DNA of 64,000 nucleotides from Prosopocoilus inquinatus (taxonomy: Eukaryota; Arthropoda; Insecta; Coleoptera; Lucanidae), in the NCBI GenBank assembly GCA_036172665.1, contig CM069875.1, forward strand, positions 21,421,806-21,485,805, given 5' to 3'. The notes below the pieces were generated by a model that was given only the letters and a program-made list of their open reading frames with translations, did no database searches and was not told the origin of the DNA. The stretch's first letter is position 1. Every line of letters begins with the position of its first letter. Of the stretch, positions 22,393 through 34,815 are shown piece by piece. Made by a program: the position numbers and the translations under genes.

Positions 22393-23499
22393 GTGGTTCC
22401 TAAGGAAAATCGTTTCGAAATTCTTCGGCAAGCCCATGACTCTCCCACTAGTGGACACTTAGGCGTGTACAAAACGTACAATCGCATTGCACAAGATTAC
22501 CATTGGCCTAAAATGCGCTCCGATGTCGCTAAGTATGTTCGGAAATGTGAGATTTGTCTTCGAGCCAAGCCAGAACAAAAAGCTCCTACTGGACGCATGG
22601 GTGGCCATTCGAAAATCACGAAACCCTGGGAAGTCATTAGTATTGATTTGATAGGACCGCTTCCCCGTTCCACAAAAGGTAACCAGTACATCTTAGTAGT
22701 TACCGACTGTTTCAGCAAGTTTACCTTGTGCTTTCCCCTTCGAAAAGCTACAACCCCTAAGATTTTGCAGTATCTAGAGAATGATGTTTTTCTGTTGTTT
22801 GGTGTACCTCTCGTCATTATCTCGGATAATGGGGTACAATTTCGCTCCAAAGAATACAAAAATCTTCTGACGTCCTATCAAGTACGACCCTCGTATACTT
22901 CTTTTTATCATGCACAAGCAAATCCCGTTGAGCGAGTCAATCGTGTCATCAAGACTATGCTCATTTCTTACGTTTCGAAAGATCACCGCAAATAGGATCT
23001 AGTTTTGCCAAAGATTGCATGTGCATTGAGGACAGCTCGTCACGAAGTTACAGGTATGACCCCTTACTTCTTGAATTACGGTCGTGAGATGTGTTTAAAG
23101 GGAAATTTGAATACAGAAAAAGCTAAAGGTATGGACCCTGACAAGTTAGAGGTAGTGCAAGACCCAACTGAATTGCAATCGCGTACTGGCAAGTTTGCTC
23201 AGTTATATAGGGAAGTCCAAGAACGACTTCACAAATCTTTTGAGAAATCCAAGTCTCGTTACGATCTGCGTAGACGTAAGGTAGATTTTGAATCGGATCA
23301 GTTGGTGTGGCGGAAGAATTTTGTCCTATCCGATGCTTCTAAACATTTTGCAGCTAAATTGGCTGATAAGTATGTAGGTCCCTTTATGATACATAAACGA
23401 GTTTCGACTGACACCTATGAGCTGAAAGATTGTGACGGACATATTTTGCCCGGTACTTGGACAAGCGCTCATCTAAAGCCTAGTCCATCGGACGATTAA
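22393..23499 (+). pseudogene. Gypsy integrase with an in-frame stop
   Basis: N-terminal zinc-binding region (SGHLGVYKTYNRIAQDYHWP, CEICLRAKP). The catalytic core has the three acidic residues in ISIDLIGPLP, VIISDNGVQF and ANPVERVNRV. A TAG at 22993-22995 interrupts a frame that otherwise continues unchanged to TAA 23499. The C-terminal part contains MTPYFLNYGREM and the DNA-binding module YVGPFMIHKRVS. The stop sits where the family usually has Trp, so one base change explains it. Confidence 0.9.
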
Positions 23500-24101
23500 C
23501 CGTCATCTGCCAGATTGTCTTGGGTTTACTCCCCTACGATCTTCAGATCATTGTTTACCGACGTTGACTTCTATCGGATTTGACATACCGGACATGACAT
23601 TCTTGAGGCGTAAGCGTGGCTGAAACCTCGACCAGGAGATTTCGTCTCCTCTTTCTAAATTCTTTTGGCCTGACGCCCGATTTTGGCAAGGTTTTAGATG
23701 TGCACGGGAGTGAGTTGCGTGGGGACATGCGGTGCCGCTACTGCGGGATAGCATGTTCCCATGTGGTTCACTCTGTGACAATCTTGCAGGGGTGAGCCCC
23801 AGCATCCCTCGTTTTTACTTTTACAAAGAATGCCTCTCGTTCTCGAGAGTATTCTCCATTTTCTTTTGATTTCTGGATTGTGAAATGACATATTTTGTTG
23901 TTATTATTTAAAGTTTTACTAGTTTTAAGGTTGTTTGGTAGTTGGTGGAGATCGTCAAAAAAAAAAATTTTTTTTTTATCATCTTTTAGGTTGAACATTT
24001 TTTTTTTTACGCTGGTTTCGTACCATTTTATTTGTGGCCCTGCCGTGTTAACAATTTAGACTCCGTCCTGGAAATTTTTCCCGTTGGTCAAAATTTCTTT
24101 T
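23500..24101 (+). other. Gypsy 3' untranslated region
   Basis: About 600 bp with no envelope-like frame. It contains A/T runs near 23958-24008. Confidence 0.6.
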
Positions 24102-24116
24102 TGGTAGGAGTGGAGT
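24102..24116 (+). promoter_or_regulatory. Polypurine tract of the Gypsy element
   Basis: The purine-rich run GGTAGGAGTGGAGT abuts the 3' LTR and would prime plus-strand synthesis. Confidence 0.65.
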
Positions 24117-25590
24117 TGTTACAGTTAGATTTTTCGTTAGTGTTTTCTATGTTAAAATTTTTACTTTTAATCAAATTTGAAGTTGGGTGGCGAACCTAGT
24201 CGCTTACTCTGCCTTTTTGGGTTAGGCATTTAGTCGCTAGATGTCGTAAGCTTGCAGTGTGCATATAAATCTAGTTCGTTGGCAATAGAATGTTCCAGAA
24301 TTTTATGCGGAAGTGACGTAGGTTGAAATGCACGCTTCCTATTGGTGCAGACTTCGGACAAGGCGGAAGGGTTGGTGACGACCATGTTTCTTTGTTCACT
24401 TTTGAAACGGATTGCGGGGCAAGCAGACGTTTTCTTGTGCACTCTGTGCTTTTGTGTTATGTGAGTTTTGGTTGGTGGTTTTGAGGGCAAATCCACTGTG
24501 CCGACGGCGAATGCCGGAATCTTCCCCGCTGTTCTTGAAAAGTATCGTGTGAATACTTTTGTCTAAACCTGTAAATTACTAGGTAAGTCGCATCCTTTTT
24601 TTTTTTTTTTGATCCGCCATTACGAAGCTAATGCGCTTTATTTTCTTTTCCGTTAGGTTTTTTTCTTTACCCCTTTGGTTTCTCCTTGTGCTAATTGCTG
24701 TTGGTGTAATTTTGGAATCACCACCTCATCGGTGAATACCTCGGGAAGTCCCTACCTGGCGCGTGAAACCCCGACTCGAGAACGTCGTCGCGTCTCGGTC
24801 GAGTGACTTCACATTTCGGCGTGCAACGCGGAAAGTAGTTTTGGGGACAACCCCTGACCAACACCAGGCAAAGCGGCAGATTTTCTTACTCCTGCGCTGA
24901 CGGGCAGTTCAAGCCTTGGAGATGACGCCTTGGAAAAGGACCAAACGCACTTGGAAGAAAATTTCAGGTCCTATTTTGTATATTTCATAACCTACCAGTA
25001 GAGCTCAAGTTTACCTCCGCGTCACATTTTTTTTTTGTTTTTGTTAGTTCAGTGGACAATTCATTGCTTTGTTGACAAGTTTTAATAACCCATTAACTTA
25101 CAGTGTAAGAGCAGATCTGTTCCCACTTGCAGTTTTTGCGAGTTTTATTGTGTCAAGACATTTTGTTGGTTACGACCTTTTATTTATATTTAACGTGGGT
25201 CCATTTAAGAGACAATAAAGTTTGGTTCAACTTTTGATGGTGATATTTAACAGGCTGTGTGTGTGGGTGTCAAATTACCGTACCCCCTTGACTTTTACAC
25301 TCTATCCCCTTGCTGCATTATTATCGTCGCACTCAGCTGAGGCGAAGTTGGTTGAAAACGACTGCTTCGTCGTAACACACCTAGGTAATCTCTCCGTTTC
25401 GTGGCGCCTTATAAATTCTGAGACGACCCCTTTTACTGTTGGAGAACCTCGACCCTTCTCCGTTGAGTCAGCCGTGGGCACCCAGGTGTTACCACCGTTC
25501 AGCTGCGCCTTTCGCACGGTAAGTGTAGTATTCTGTCCCGAACCTCCAACTTTAGTTAGACTACCACCAAATAGCCGTGGTTAGGTAGCA
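24117..25590 (+). repeat. 3' LTR of the Gypsy element
   Basis: 1474 bp, TGTTACAG...GGTAGCA. It differs from the 5' LTR at roughly eight positions, including GATGTCC/GAAGTCC near 24745 and a change near the end, indicating a recent insertion. Confidence 0.95.
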
Positions 25591-25936
25591 AATAGTCCCA
25601 GCTGATCGTGTCTTAGTTGTGGAAACTGTAAGATTCATGATGATTTTTGTTGTCAGCAACAAAATAAAAGTTGCAAAAACTAATTTTGATATTTCTTAAC
25701 AATGAAAAATGTAATGACAGGTTAAAAATTCAGAAATAACTAATTTTTTATTTTGTGCAACTAAAACACGTACAACTAATTTGTCTTATTTGTCACAGCA
25801 CAATGGAATTTCTAAAACGATTTTTTATAACTATAGGCGTCAACTTTTCCGACTAAAAAGTAAGTTACGATGGCATAAACAATACAACAAAATAAATTAT
25901 AGTTGAAATTAGCATATAATTTTTAAGCGTGCTACA

Positions 25937-26404
25937 TTAGGGTCAAGTGGTGTAAAAATGAGACACGCAAAATTCAGGTGAAAAATGAGACATCAAATAA
26001 AATTGTTAAAATAATATAATCCGATACTGCCGATAGTTTTCTTATTATAAATACTTTATTATTTATTTATTAGCTTGCAGTTAATAAATGTTTCTATCCA
26101 AGACAGCATCATTTTACTCATCTATGTGTTAATTTGTTGTAGGTATTTTTCTATTAAATACTTTTTTTTTATAATTTAATTTGGCATGTCTCATTTTTAG
26201 ACTTTTTCGGGGTTAAATATGAGACACAGTTTTTATTTATTTTCACCTTTTTAAAGGTATTTTTTGTATGTTTTTAAGTTGTCAATACTTTTTTCATCAT
26301 CATTTACCTCTTACAAAAATCTCATCAATTCCGTTGAGAGACTCTAACACATTAAATAATTGAAAGTTCTAAAAAGTGTCAAGTGTTACACCACTTGACC
26401 CTAA
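25937..26404. mobile_element. MITE with 18-bp TIRs (TTAGGGTCAAGTGGTGTA)
   Basis: The left end and the reverse complement of the right end match over 18 bp. The interior repeats the word ATGAGACA and its complement several times and has no ORF. The superfamily is not determined. Confidence 0.8.
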
Positions 26405-26783
26405 AAATAACGCCGATTTTTAAGATTTTTTTATGTCTAAGCAATACTTCCTATGTGCAGTTTTTAAATAATTCAACATTTAAAATTCAATGGTAACCAT
26501 AACAAATGTTAAAACCCCTGTGTTGTTGGAAATATTCCTTTTCAGCCTCCATCCTACCTCTATACTACATGACAACAATGTAGATTCTGCTTCGTTCTAA
26601 GAATATTTAGATTTTTAAGACTCAGACAAAGAGCTGCAAGTTAAGTCACAACCCTAGTTTACTTCTGTTTGTTCGTTCTCATTGTTAATAATAGTAGCGT
26701 TGAAATAAAGCCATAGCGATCGCAGTCACTGTATCCTTTTAATTAACTCACTATAACATGTACAATTTTATATGACTCGTAAA

Positions 26784-27141
26784 CAGGGAAGAGGAAAGAG
26801 AACTGGAGGGAAGGTTAATTCAAAAATATGAAACCGCGCCAAAATGCTGAAAGCAATAAAAGCTGTCTCAATATGACTGCCTTTTCCAGTGCCGTCCGAT
26901 GCTTACATTGCACGGGTTTTTAATAATAAATATGCAAGTATTTTGAAATATTTTTATTCATTTGTAAATATTCTATAAAAATACATTTTTGCTAAATTAA
27001 CAAAGGAAAAAGACTACAACTATTCGATCAATGTTATTATGAGAAATGTTTTAATTATAAAAATATGTGCACTACTGCCTCACCGATGGAAGACATTGCC
27101 GTTATGGTAACCTTCCCTCCGGTTCTCTTTCCTCCTCCCTG
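26784..27141. mobile_element. MITE-like element with 34-bp inverted arms
   Basis: Arms 26784-26817 and 27108-27141 pair with two mismatches (CAGGGAAGAGGAAAGAGAAC at the left end). Both are preceded on the outside by CTCGTAAA or its equivalent. Non-coding. Confidence 0.7.
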
Positions 27142-27824
27142 CTCGTAAATGTATTATTTCAACTCACTGTTACATAAAGAACAAAACAACTTGTAAGTAC
27201 TATTCGTTTACATGCCAAAGTACGCAACTATGTAAAATGCAAAGCTTGCACGTCCGAACTCCAGCAAAAATACATCAACTGCATTTTTTAATGGAATGGT
27301 AAATTATTCAGCACATGTTGCTTTCTAAACTACATTTCGAAAGAGACATTACGTCCACCACAAATATAAAGCGAATCTAAACTTGCCGTTCTTTTTAAAA
27401 TTAAGTTAAGAAAAGGATTTTTAATACTCCTATTAAATAACAGCTTATTAAATAAATAAGACGTAGCCTTGCGATATCTCCTTCATTTTCTTAATAATTA
27501 ATTAGCCATCTCGTTGATATAATAGATGTCAAAGTTGAATGCAATCCATGCAAACTGCTTCATAAAGAGCATCGTTAATCATTTATAATTCCTCCAGTAA
27601 TAACGTTTTCTTTCAACGTTAGAAATTAATAAGCTTTTCATGTTTGAACCTCGTTGAATTGATTCCTTACAATTTGTTGCTGTATATGCATATTCCTTCT
27701 ACAAATTCAACAAGTTTATAATTAAAAACAGTACGTAAGGAGACATAATGCAATTTGTGAACATTAATCTAAGGATCGTGGAAATTAATTTCTGAAGGCT
27801 GTAAACAGTTAGGAATTTTCAACT
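27142..27824. other. Gene-free stretch
   Basis: AT-rich with no coding or repeat signal recognised. Confidence 0.4.
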
Positions 27825-28033
27825 TAAAGCTGGATTTATAAAAGTTGCGCTACCGTTGCAATTAACTGTTGCAGCTGCCGTTAAAAGTTGAATTACCGTA
27901 AATGGCTAGGGGTCGTTTGTAAACTGTGAACACCAGCGGCAACTGAGTTTATAAACGATGCCCAGCCATTCACAATAATTCAACTCTTAACGGCAACTGC
28001 AACGGCAACGCAAAGTTTATAAATCCAGCTTTA
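27825..28033. mobile_element. Hairpin MITE, about 100-bp arms
   Basis: Starts TAAAGCTGGATTTATAAA and ends with its complement. The two halves pair imperfectly through most of the 209 bp, the arm words including GTTGAATTA and AATGGCT. Non-coding. Confidence 0.85.
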
Positions 28034-28271
28034 TTATTGCTGCATATTTACCATACAACTTAAAAAATTCTCCCAACTGAAATAACAGTGTTTAGTAAGT
28101 TTCTTTCGGCTCTTATCGTCCTCGTATTTTGAGACTTGTTCGCAGAAAAGTGCCAAATTATTCTGTAGCAGTGATCGAACGCAAAGAGGTACATGCAGAA
28201 AAATATCAAGGTTAATGTAGGGCAAGGGCAGACCGCGTTATCAGTACACAACGGATCTTGGTACATACATA

Positions 28272-28788
28272 GTTGGTAGGTTTACATGTGGAAAAGTTGT
28301 TAAATTTCATGAGCATTAATATCCGGAGAGAAAAAGTGTTAATTCTTATTCGAATTAATTCTAAAAAAAAGAAAAATTATCATTTTCTTATTTTGCCTCT
28401 ATCTTCTCACATTAAACATTTTTATTCTGGCCTTGTTTTAAAGAATTTTTATAACACGTGCTATGTTGCCGTAATCAGCATAATGAGTAGGTTCTCTTGC
28501 CACTAAATTTCAATATAGGCGCTATAAAAAAAATGAACTTGATGATGGTATCAATTTGACGAAACGTGTTATAGAAATATAGTGCTTACCACTGTGTATA
28601 GAATTGAGAAGTAAGTATTTTTATTTTTTTGATATCTCTTTAAATAAAGAAGATAGAGATAAAACAAGAAAATGACAATTTTTCTTTTCTTTACAATTAT
28701 TTCGAATAAGAGTTAATATAGAAACTTTTTCTCTGCGGATTGTTAATGTTCATCAAATTTAGCAACTTTACCAAATCTAAACCTACCG
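28272..28788. mobile_element. Foldback element with about 138-bp arms
   Basis: Left arm 28272-28408 and right arm 28650-28788 are inverted copies of roughly 80% identity. They share GTAGGTTTA at the ends and GAAGATAGAG/CTCTATCTTC at the inner ends. The loop of about 240 bp holds no gene. Confidence 0.75.
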
Positions 28789-29234
28789 TCTATCTCTTCA
28801 AATAAGCGAGATCTCCAGTGAGGGTCGAATTTGAAACAGCCTGTATATTAAATACGAAGTTGAATAGAGATGCGAAAAACAGCACCAGCGATCCGTACAA
28901 ACATGATTTTTTGAATCAAGGAAACTAACAGAGCTCCTCACTGCTAGTTTGTAATAGGTACATAAAAACGTTCTGCACTTGGAGTAAAATTAAAATGATT
29001 ATACCTTATAAAAGAATTCTTTTTTTGAAACTTTGAGAAAGTCAAAAATTGTTAATTAGTACCTTCTTGAAATTTCCTGAGTTTCACTTCTATCAGACAA
29101 AAATTCTAGTAATGAGAGTTTTTTTCCATAAATCCATTGGCCATGCTGTAGAGCATATCCTCCAAAATTTATAATTTTTTATCCACTTAATCATCATAAT
29201 TAATAATTAAATAATAATTTATCACAATAGCGAC
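28789..29234. other. Gene-free stretch
   Basis: No coding or repeat content recognised. Confidence 0.4.
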
Positions 29235-29405
29235 TTTTCACGTTGTTAAGTCCCAGAGTGCGCGATTAAATCGCGCGGCTAGAAGTACATACAAAACGAT
29301 ATACGCGAAAATTGCGCGGCTGTCAAAAATATGAAATAAGTTAAAAATGGCGTACGCGAAAGTTGCGCGGCTAAATCGCGCTCTTAAGTCGTCAGTGTGA
29401 AAACT
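29235..29405. mobile_element. MITE with GCGCGATTTA-rich TIRs
   Basis: Left TTTTCACGTTGTTAAGTC...GCGCGATTAAATCGCGCGG pairs with right CGCGGCTAAATCGCGCTCTTAAG...GTGTGAAAA. TACGCGAAANTTGCGCGGCT occurs twice inside. Non-coding. Confidence 0.65.
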
Positions 29406-31574
29406 GTCTAAAGTATGGGTGTGAGACAGTGTTGGGCATTAGTCGAATAAATTTCTAATCGTGACTAAAACTAAACGACTAAATTAGTCATGACTAATTT
29501 AGTTGTTAATCGTCAATTATATTGTAGTATTAGTCTTTGAATAAAAAGTTGATTATTAGACGACTAAATTCAATTATGAATAATAATGAATGACTAAATT
29601 GACGACCACTAAATAATTTTCAAATGAAATGTCACTAAACTGGCTACTGAATCGCTAAATTTTAACTTTTGTGAACTATTTGCAAAGTAACTTTTTATAA
29701 TCAATGTAGCTCGTACCGAAACCTGTAAACACCTCGGGTCTTCTGTAGTTAAGAAACCATTCATATATCCCTCAAACAATAATCCTGTGACGAAAATTGA
29801 AGGAAACGTCCGAAAATACGTTAAGCAGCGTTGCACTGGACAGATTAATTAGATCAGTTATAACTGACAGTGTTGTTAAAGACACATTTCTAATAGTATC
29901 TAGATACAGATGCAGATACTTTCACAAATATGTATCTAGATACAGATACTTTTTCCGGAAAATATCTAGATACAGATACAGACACAAAAAAAAAGTATCT
30001 GCAGTTTATCAAGATACTTGCAAGTGTAAAATTCAATAACCTATGCAGTAGTGGAGGTACGGTATTATTTGCGATCCAAATCGACTCTTTTTGTGAAAAT
30101 TGACGAAGTTTTCGTATGAATACGTGAATAATGTACACAGTAAAATCTGTGATAACTTTCACAATTTTTAAATAAAAATATTATCTTTGTAATTAAGTTG
30201 ATCAATAAGCTGATAAGTAATTACCTGGTTTTGTGTGAAACCAAGTTAAGTCAACGTAAAATATAAAGAATGAAATGTCACATGTTGTCAATGCTAATTG
30301 CTTTAGTGATGGCGGTGATGGTGATCGTTTAAGTAAATTAAACAACTGGCACAAATATAATGGGTTAAATCAAATTGTCCGTTAAATAAACATTATTGGT
30401 AATCAAATTATTTTTGTGTGACCAGAGAATAGTCTCTAATATAAACAGAGTTTGTGAAAAATGGACCTGGCAAGATCTGCAAAAGAAGATTTAAATGTGT
30501 AGTTATTGGATGCAATTCATGTTCCAATCAGACCAAATTTCCTTCAATTTGGAATTGGGGCTGCTAATTTAGGCAACGAAGCCCTGTGACAATTTCGATG
30601 CAAGAAGACGTGTATGCGTCACACTGATGAAAGGTTAGCATTACCGTTAGCATCATAACAATCTATAATAAGGTTTTTATTTTACCAAGTTAACAATGGC
30701 AGTAAAATATAAATTGTTACAGATATGTGTATCCAGGACATGAATGCAGGAAGATTAAATTAATACGAAGACTTAACCTGTATCGTATTACCTACCGAGA
30801 CAATTCATCATTTTAATAGAATTGAAAGTGTAGAAGGTAGGAGCTACAACTATGAAACAATTATTTTAAATAATTTTATTAAAGTGTAACAAGTATTATT
30901 GTGTGTGAGTAACTAGTTGATTTATAAAATTTAAAGGTGGTCAAATACGGTATTCTGAATAAAATGGTTAAAAAACATGTTTATTTTGCAGTAATTTTGA
31001 AGATATTCACACTTAAAGTCAAAAATAATGTGTACGGATAAAGAAAGAATGTATTGAATTGCAATTTTGAAAACATTTTCATAAATTATGAACTTCATGT
31101 ATGACAATGTATAATAATGTGCAGTAACTTGTAGAGCAGTGGGTTTTCTAAAAATCCACTGAACCGAAACCTATTGGCCATTTATTATTATTACATGTTT
31201 CTATAATATTAAGTTACACAATTCTGTGTTCTTACTGTACTTACTGCTAATCAGTGGTCAATAAACCATTATTATTGTTCGCTCTCAATATGTACAGTTG
31301 TAAATAATTTATTCGATTTAAATTTTCTTGTATTTTATAGTGCTATTATCTTAGTTTGTCATACAATAACTTTTAGTAATTCAAATAATTTTAGTCCGCA
31401 CTTGTTTGAAATTCAATTATTTAAATTTTAATGTATTATTCACGAAATCGTTCTTAGAAAATGCGCTTAGAAATTTAGCTCCTGAATGCCGGGTTTTACC
31501 ACTTATCTTCCGTTCTTTGTGACACGGCATTTAGAGTCGTTAAGGATTGGCTCCCGCGGTGCAGTACGTGCCGT
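29406..31574. other. Gene-free stretch with GATACA-type simple repeats
   Basis: AGTC/GACTAA-rich words occur near 29430-29600, and (AGATAC)n-like repeats near 29895-30000. I found no reading frame I can assign. It ends at the truncated left LTR of the BEL element. Confidence 0.45.
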
Positions 31575-31984
31575 TTTAATGTGCAATTTACCCTTTGGAT
31601 TTTGGATTTCTAACTACACAAAATTTCCCAATTTATGATTTCCTAGTAACGTTCTACTTCAATGCCAACCAATAACAATGTACCAGAAGGAAATGCAAGA
31701 CCTTCTGATTGGTTCAACCCTTCCCGTAAGGCGCGAAGAATAATTTTCTTCGAGGAGAAAACGACACCCCAAAGTCAGTACCGATTGATCTTCCATCTAA
31801 ATCATTAGATGAGATCAGCGCAGAGACTCCTCTTTCAATTCAAATTATATTTAAAATTTATTTTAATTGTAAGAGTTTTGTAAATAGTTGTTGGAGTTAT
31901 TAAATAGTTCTTAGACTCAGTGTTGGTGTTTCCATTACTACGAAACAGCAGTTGTTCATGCCTATGCACAGCAACCTCAAAACA
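31575..31984 (+). repeat. 5' LTR of the BEL element, 5'-truncated
   Basis: Matches 37842-38251 from TTTAATGTGC to CCTCAAAACA. Sequence before 31575 does not match the other LTR. Confidence 0.9.
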
Positions 31985-31985
31985 T

Positions 31986-32001
31986 TGGTCCTTCGAGCCG
32001 G
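31986..32001 (+). promoter_or_regulatory. Primer-binding site of the BEL element
   Basis: TGGTCCTTCGAGCCGG follows the LTR after one base. This sequence is familiar from insect BEL elements; the tRNA is not assigned here. Confidence 0.6.
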
Positions 32002-32163
32002 ATTCAGCATAATCCAACGTCGCATCAAGATCAAACATCGCAGCAGTCCCATCAATAGCTGAAGAGAACAACATTCCAACGACTAACATATCTACAACAA
32101 TCAGTGAGTTACACCTCTCTTTTATCTTTCCTTTTCTTAATACTGCCAATATTTGTATTCAAC

Positions 32164-34176
32164 ATGAGTGAAACTGCTTTGAAAGATCTTAAGAACAAGA
32201 AAAAACAATTGAAAGCTTCTCTAACAAGATTCATCACATGGTCTACTTCGCTAACGGAAAATAGCAACCCAGTTGAAATAAAACGGCGTCTTAATGTAGC
32301 CGAACAATATTTATCGCAATTTCTAGATATTCAAGATCATATTGAACTTCTAGAAGAATCAGACGTGCTTGACGAAGAAAGAATTGAGTTCGAAAATAAT
32401 TGTTTTCAAGTAACTAGCAAGGTAGAGAAGTTTTTAATTGACATAGCGGATAATAAGACTCAAAACAATAAGGTCAATCATGTTAATGATCAAACTAATA
32501 ATCAATTTAATCACGTGCGTCTTCCTACGATTAAATTACCTGTTTTTTCTGGTGCTTATCATGAATGGTTCTCGTATCATGACACGTTTCTTTCGCTAAT
32601 TCATTCGAATGAAAGCTTAACCGACGTTCAAAGGTTTCATTATTTAAAGGCATCTTTACAAGGAGAAGCCGCAAATGTCATCACCTCTCAAAATTATCGC
32701 GAAGCTTGGGAAATGTTAAAGGAAAGATACAGCAACAAACGATTAATTATACAAAAACACATACGAGACATTTTTGAATTACCCAGCGCTCACAAAGAAA
32801 ATCCTAAAATATTGCGTCAAATTCTAGACGGGGTATTAAAACATCTTCGTGCATTAAAGGCTTTGGAACGTCCTACAGATACTTGGGACGATTTGCTAAT
32901 TCATCTAATTTCTTCTAAGATTGATCCTTACACAAATAAGGACTGGGAAGCAAGCATCACTAAATCTGAAATTCCCTCCTTCAAAGAAATGGCCGATTTC
33001 TTGTTGCACAAATGTGAAACGCTAGAAATCATTTCAAAGAAATTCTTCCAATCTTCACAACCAAAGCTTTCTTCAAATAAATCAACACTTTCTCATGTTG
33101 TAACTCAGAAACAATCATGTGTTATATGCAAGTCTGATCATCTTATCTATCATTGCAAATCCTTTCTTCAACTGACAATTGAAAAGCGTTTACAAACAGC
33201 TAAGGCTAAGAACCTGTGCATCAATTGTTTAAAACCTGGTCATCAACTAAACAAATGTACATCAGGGACTTGTAAAGAGTGTGGAAAACGGCATAATACC
33301 TTGCTACATTTTCCAATTCAGCAAAAACAAGAAGATCAAAACCTTTCATGTCCAAGTGATTCCGCAACATTTTCTGCACATTCTTCCGAGGACATATCTC
33401 AAATTTTCTTGTCGACAGCCATTGTCAAAATTTACGATCGTCGTAACAAAGCTCATGAATGTCGCGCCTTGCTCGATTCTGGTTCGCAATCCAATTTCAT
33501 CACCAAGGATTTAGCAACGAAACTAAATCTAGTCTTGAATCCAACATCAGTACCTGTCATGGGAATCAACAAGGTAAAATCTCACATATCTCATTGCGTC
33601 ACAGCAGGAATATCTTCCATGTACAACGCATTTCGTGCAAATCTGAAATGTCTTGTGTTGGAGAATATAGCAGGAAACATACCTCAAATCTCCGTGGAAA
33701 GGTCAAGTCTCTCAATACCAAAAAATGTGAAGTTGGCAGATCCCAACTTTAACATTTCAAACAAGATAGACCTATTAATAGGTTCAGAAACATTTTGGAA
33801 GCTATTATGTGTTGGACAAATAAGGCTTCCAGAAAATCAACCATGCCTACAAAAAAACCATCTTGGATGGATCATCGCTGGGAAGTTAGGAAATATTTCT
33901 CAAACCTTTACGAGCACGTTTTGCAGTTTAGCATTGGAAAACAAGCTGGAAGCGAGCCTAACGAAATTCTGGGAAGTTGAACAGTGCCCACGCAAACCAG
34001 CTTTAACCATGGAAGAAAAGGTTTACGAAACGCACTTCAAGGACACTGTTAGAAGAGATGAGAATGGTAGGTTCGTCGTCCAGCTACCACTGAAGGCAAG
34101 CGAAACTACATTGGGCGAGTCAAGATGCAACGCAGTGAGGCGATTATATTCTCTGGAGAGGAAACCACCAGATTAA
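32164..34176 (+). pseudogene. BEL gag and protease (with loss of the RT N-terminus)
   Basis: Start chosen at ATG 32164 (MSETALKDLKNKKKQLK); the frame is open upstream but lies within the leader. Gag has the DUF1759 signature LPTIKLPVFSGAYHEWFSYH with LKASLQGEAANVI. It is followed by zinc knuckles (CVICKSDHLIYHC, CINCLKPGHQLNKC, CKECGKRHN). The protease (DUF1758 type) has CRALLDSGSQSNFI. The frame reaches FVVQLPLKASETTLGESRCN and LYSLERK, then stops at TAA 34174-34176. Compared with relatives, about 60-70 residues before the RT core are missing. The deletion predates the retrozyme, because the duplicated target spans the junction. Confidence 0.9.
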
Positions 34177-34368
34177 GAACATATAAAATAGCGACATCTT
34201 ACTATCGCTTTTTGACCTAACATTGCAGTAGGATAGACAAATTGAAGCGGGATTTGCTCCTAATGAGTCCCCCATGCAAGGCGGCCATGCTTGCTGTCAA
34301 AGCATCATGAAAGATTTTAGAAAAATTTTGTGCAAATCGTTTTTGATTGCAGTGAGAACCTCGAGCAG

Positions 34369-34415
34369 CCTCTGGACAGCTGTTTCAGCCCTGCTTGGGG
34401 CTTCTTCAGCAGAAA
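34369..34415 (-). ncRNA. Type I hammerhead ribozyme, retrozyme copy B
   Basis: Complete consensus on the minus strand. Stem I is TTTCTG/CAGAGG, the core is CTGAAGA...GAAA, stem II is AGCCC/GGGCT and stem III is AC/GT with loop AGCT. Cleavage is predicted after GTC. Confidence 0.88.
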
Positions 34416-34758
34416 CGTAGCTCGACATTCCCACTGCAGACCAAAAACGACTTTACCAATTTATTCGCAAATGCGATGTAAGAATGACAAACATATAAAA
34501 TAGCGACATCTTACTATCGCTTTTTGACCTAACATTGCAGTAGGATAGACAAATTGAAGCGGGATTTGCAAGCATGGCCGCCTTGCATGGGAGACTCATT
34601 AGGAGCAAATCCCGCTTCAATTTGTCTATCCTACTGCAATGTTAGGTCAAAAAGCGATAGTAAGATGTCGCTATTTTATATGTTCATCATTCTTACATCG
34701 CATTTGCGAATAAATTGGGCAAGTCGTTTTTGGTCTGCAGTGGGAATGTCGAGCTACG

Positions 34759-34805
34759 TTTCTGCTGAAGAAGCCCCAAGCAGGGCTGAAACAGCTGTCC
34801 AGAGG
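34759..34805 (+). ncRNA. Type I hammerhead ribozyme, retrozyme copy C
   Basis: Identical to copy B over the 47 nt. CTGAAGA is at 34765-34771 and the predicted cleavage is after 34799. Confidence 0.88.
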
Positions 34806-34815
34806 CTGCAACACC

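Larger units (their letters stand above)
17150..25590 (+). mobile_element. Ty3/Gypsy LTR retrotransposon, young but coding-defective
   Basis: Two 1.47-kb LTRs differing at only a handful of positions enclose gag, protease, reverse transcriptase, RNase H and integrase in Gypsy order. A 4-bp duplication AATA flanks the element (17146-17149 and 25591-25594). No envelope frame follows the integrase. Gag and pol contain frame breaks and one nonsense codon. Confidence 0.93.
34178..34811. mobile_element. Retrozyme insertion in BEL pol, inverted (head-to-head) arrangement
   Basis: Flanked by the 12-bp duplication CACCAGATTAAG (34166-34177 and 34812-34823). The left half is minus-oriented (one full unit plus part of a second, to about 34569) and the right half is plus-oriented. 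The left border AACATATAAAATAGCG is the complement of the fixed family terminus. The right border lies 12 nt past a predicted ribozyme cleavage site. Confidence 0.9.

Noticed and set aside
28536..28580. Hammerhead-like word TTGATGATGG...CGAAACGTGTT
   Set aside because: C3 of the core is T and stem II does not form. It may be an old Penelope-like 3' end, but support is too weak.
30454..30850. Possible zinc-finger gene fragment (FKCVVIGCNSCSNQTKFPS in one frame)
   Set aside because: Short, interrupted by stops and without a clear family pattern.
31561..31574. TGCCG as the true start of the left BEL LTR
   Set aside because: The first bases do not match the right LTR although the rest is nearly identical, so I treat the edge as cropped.
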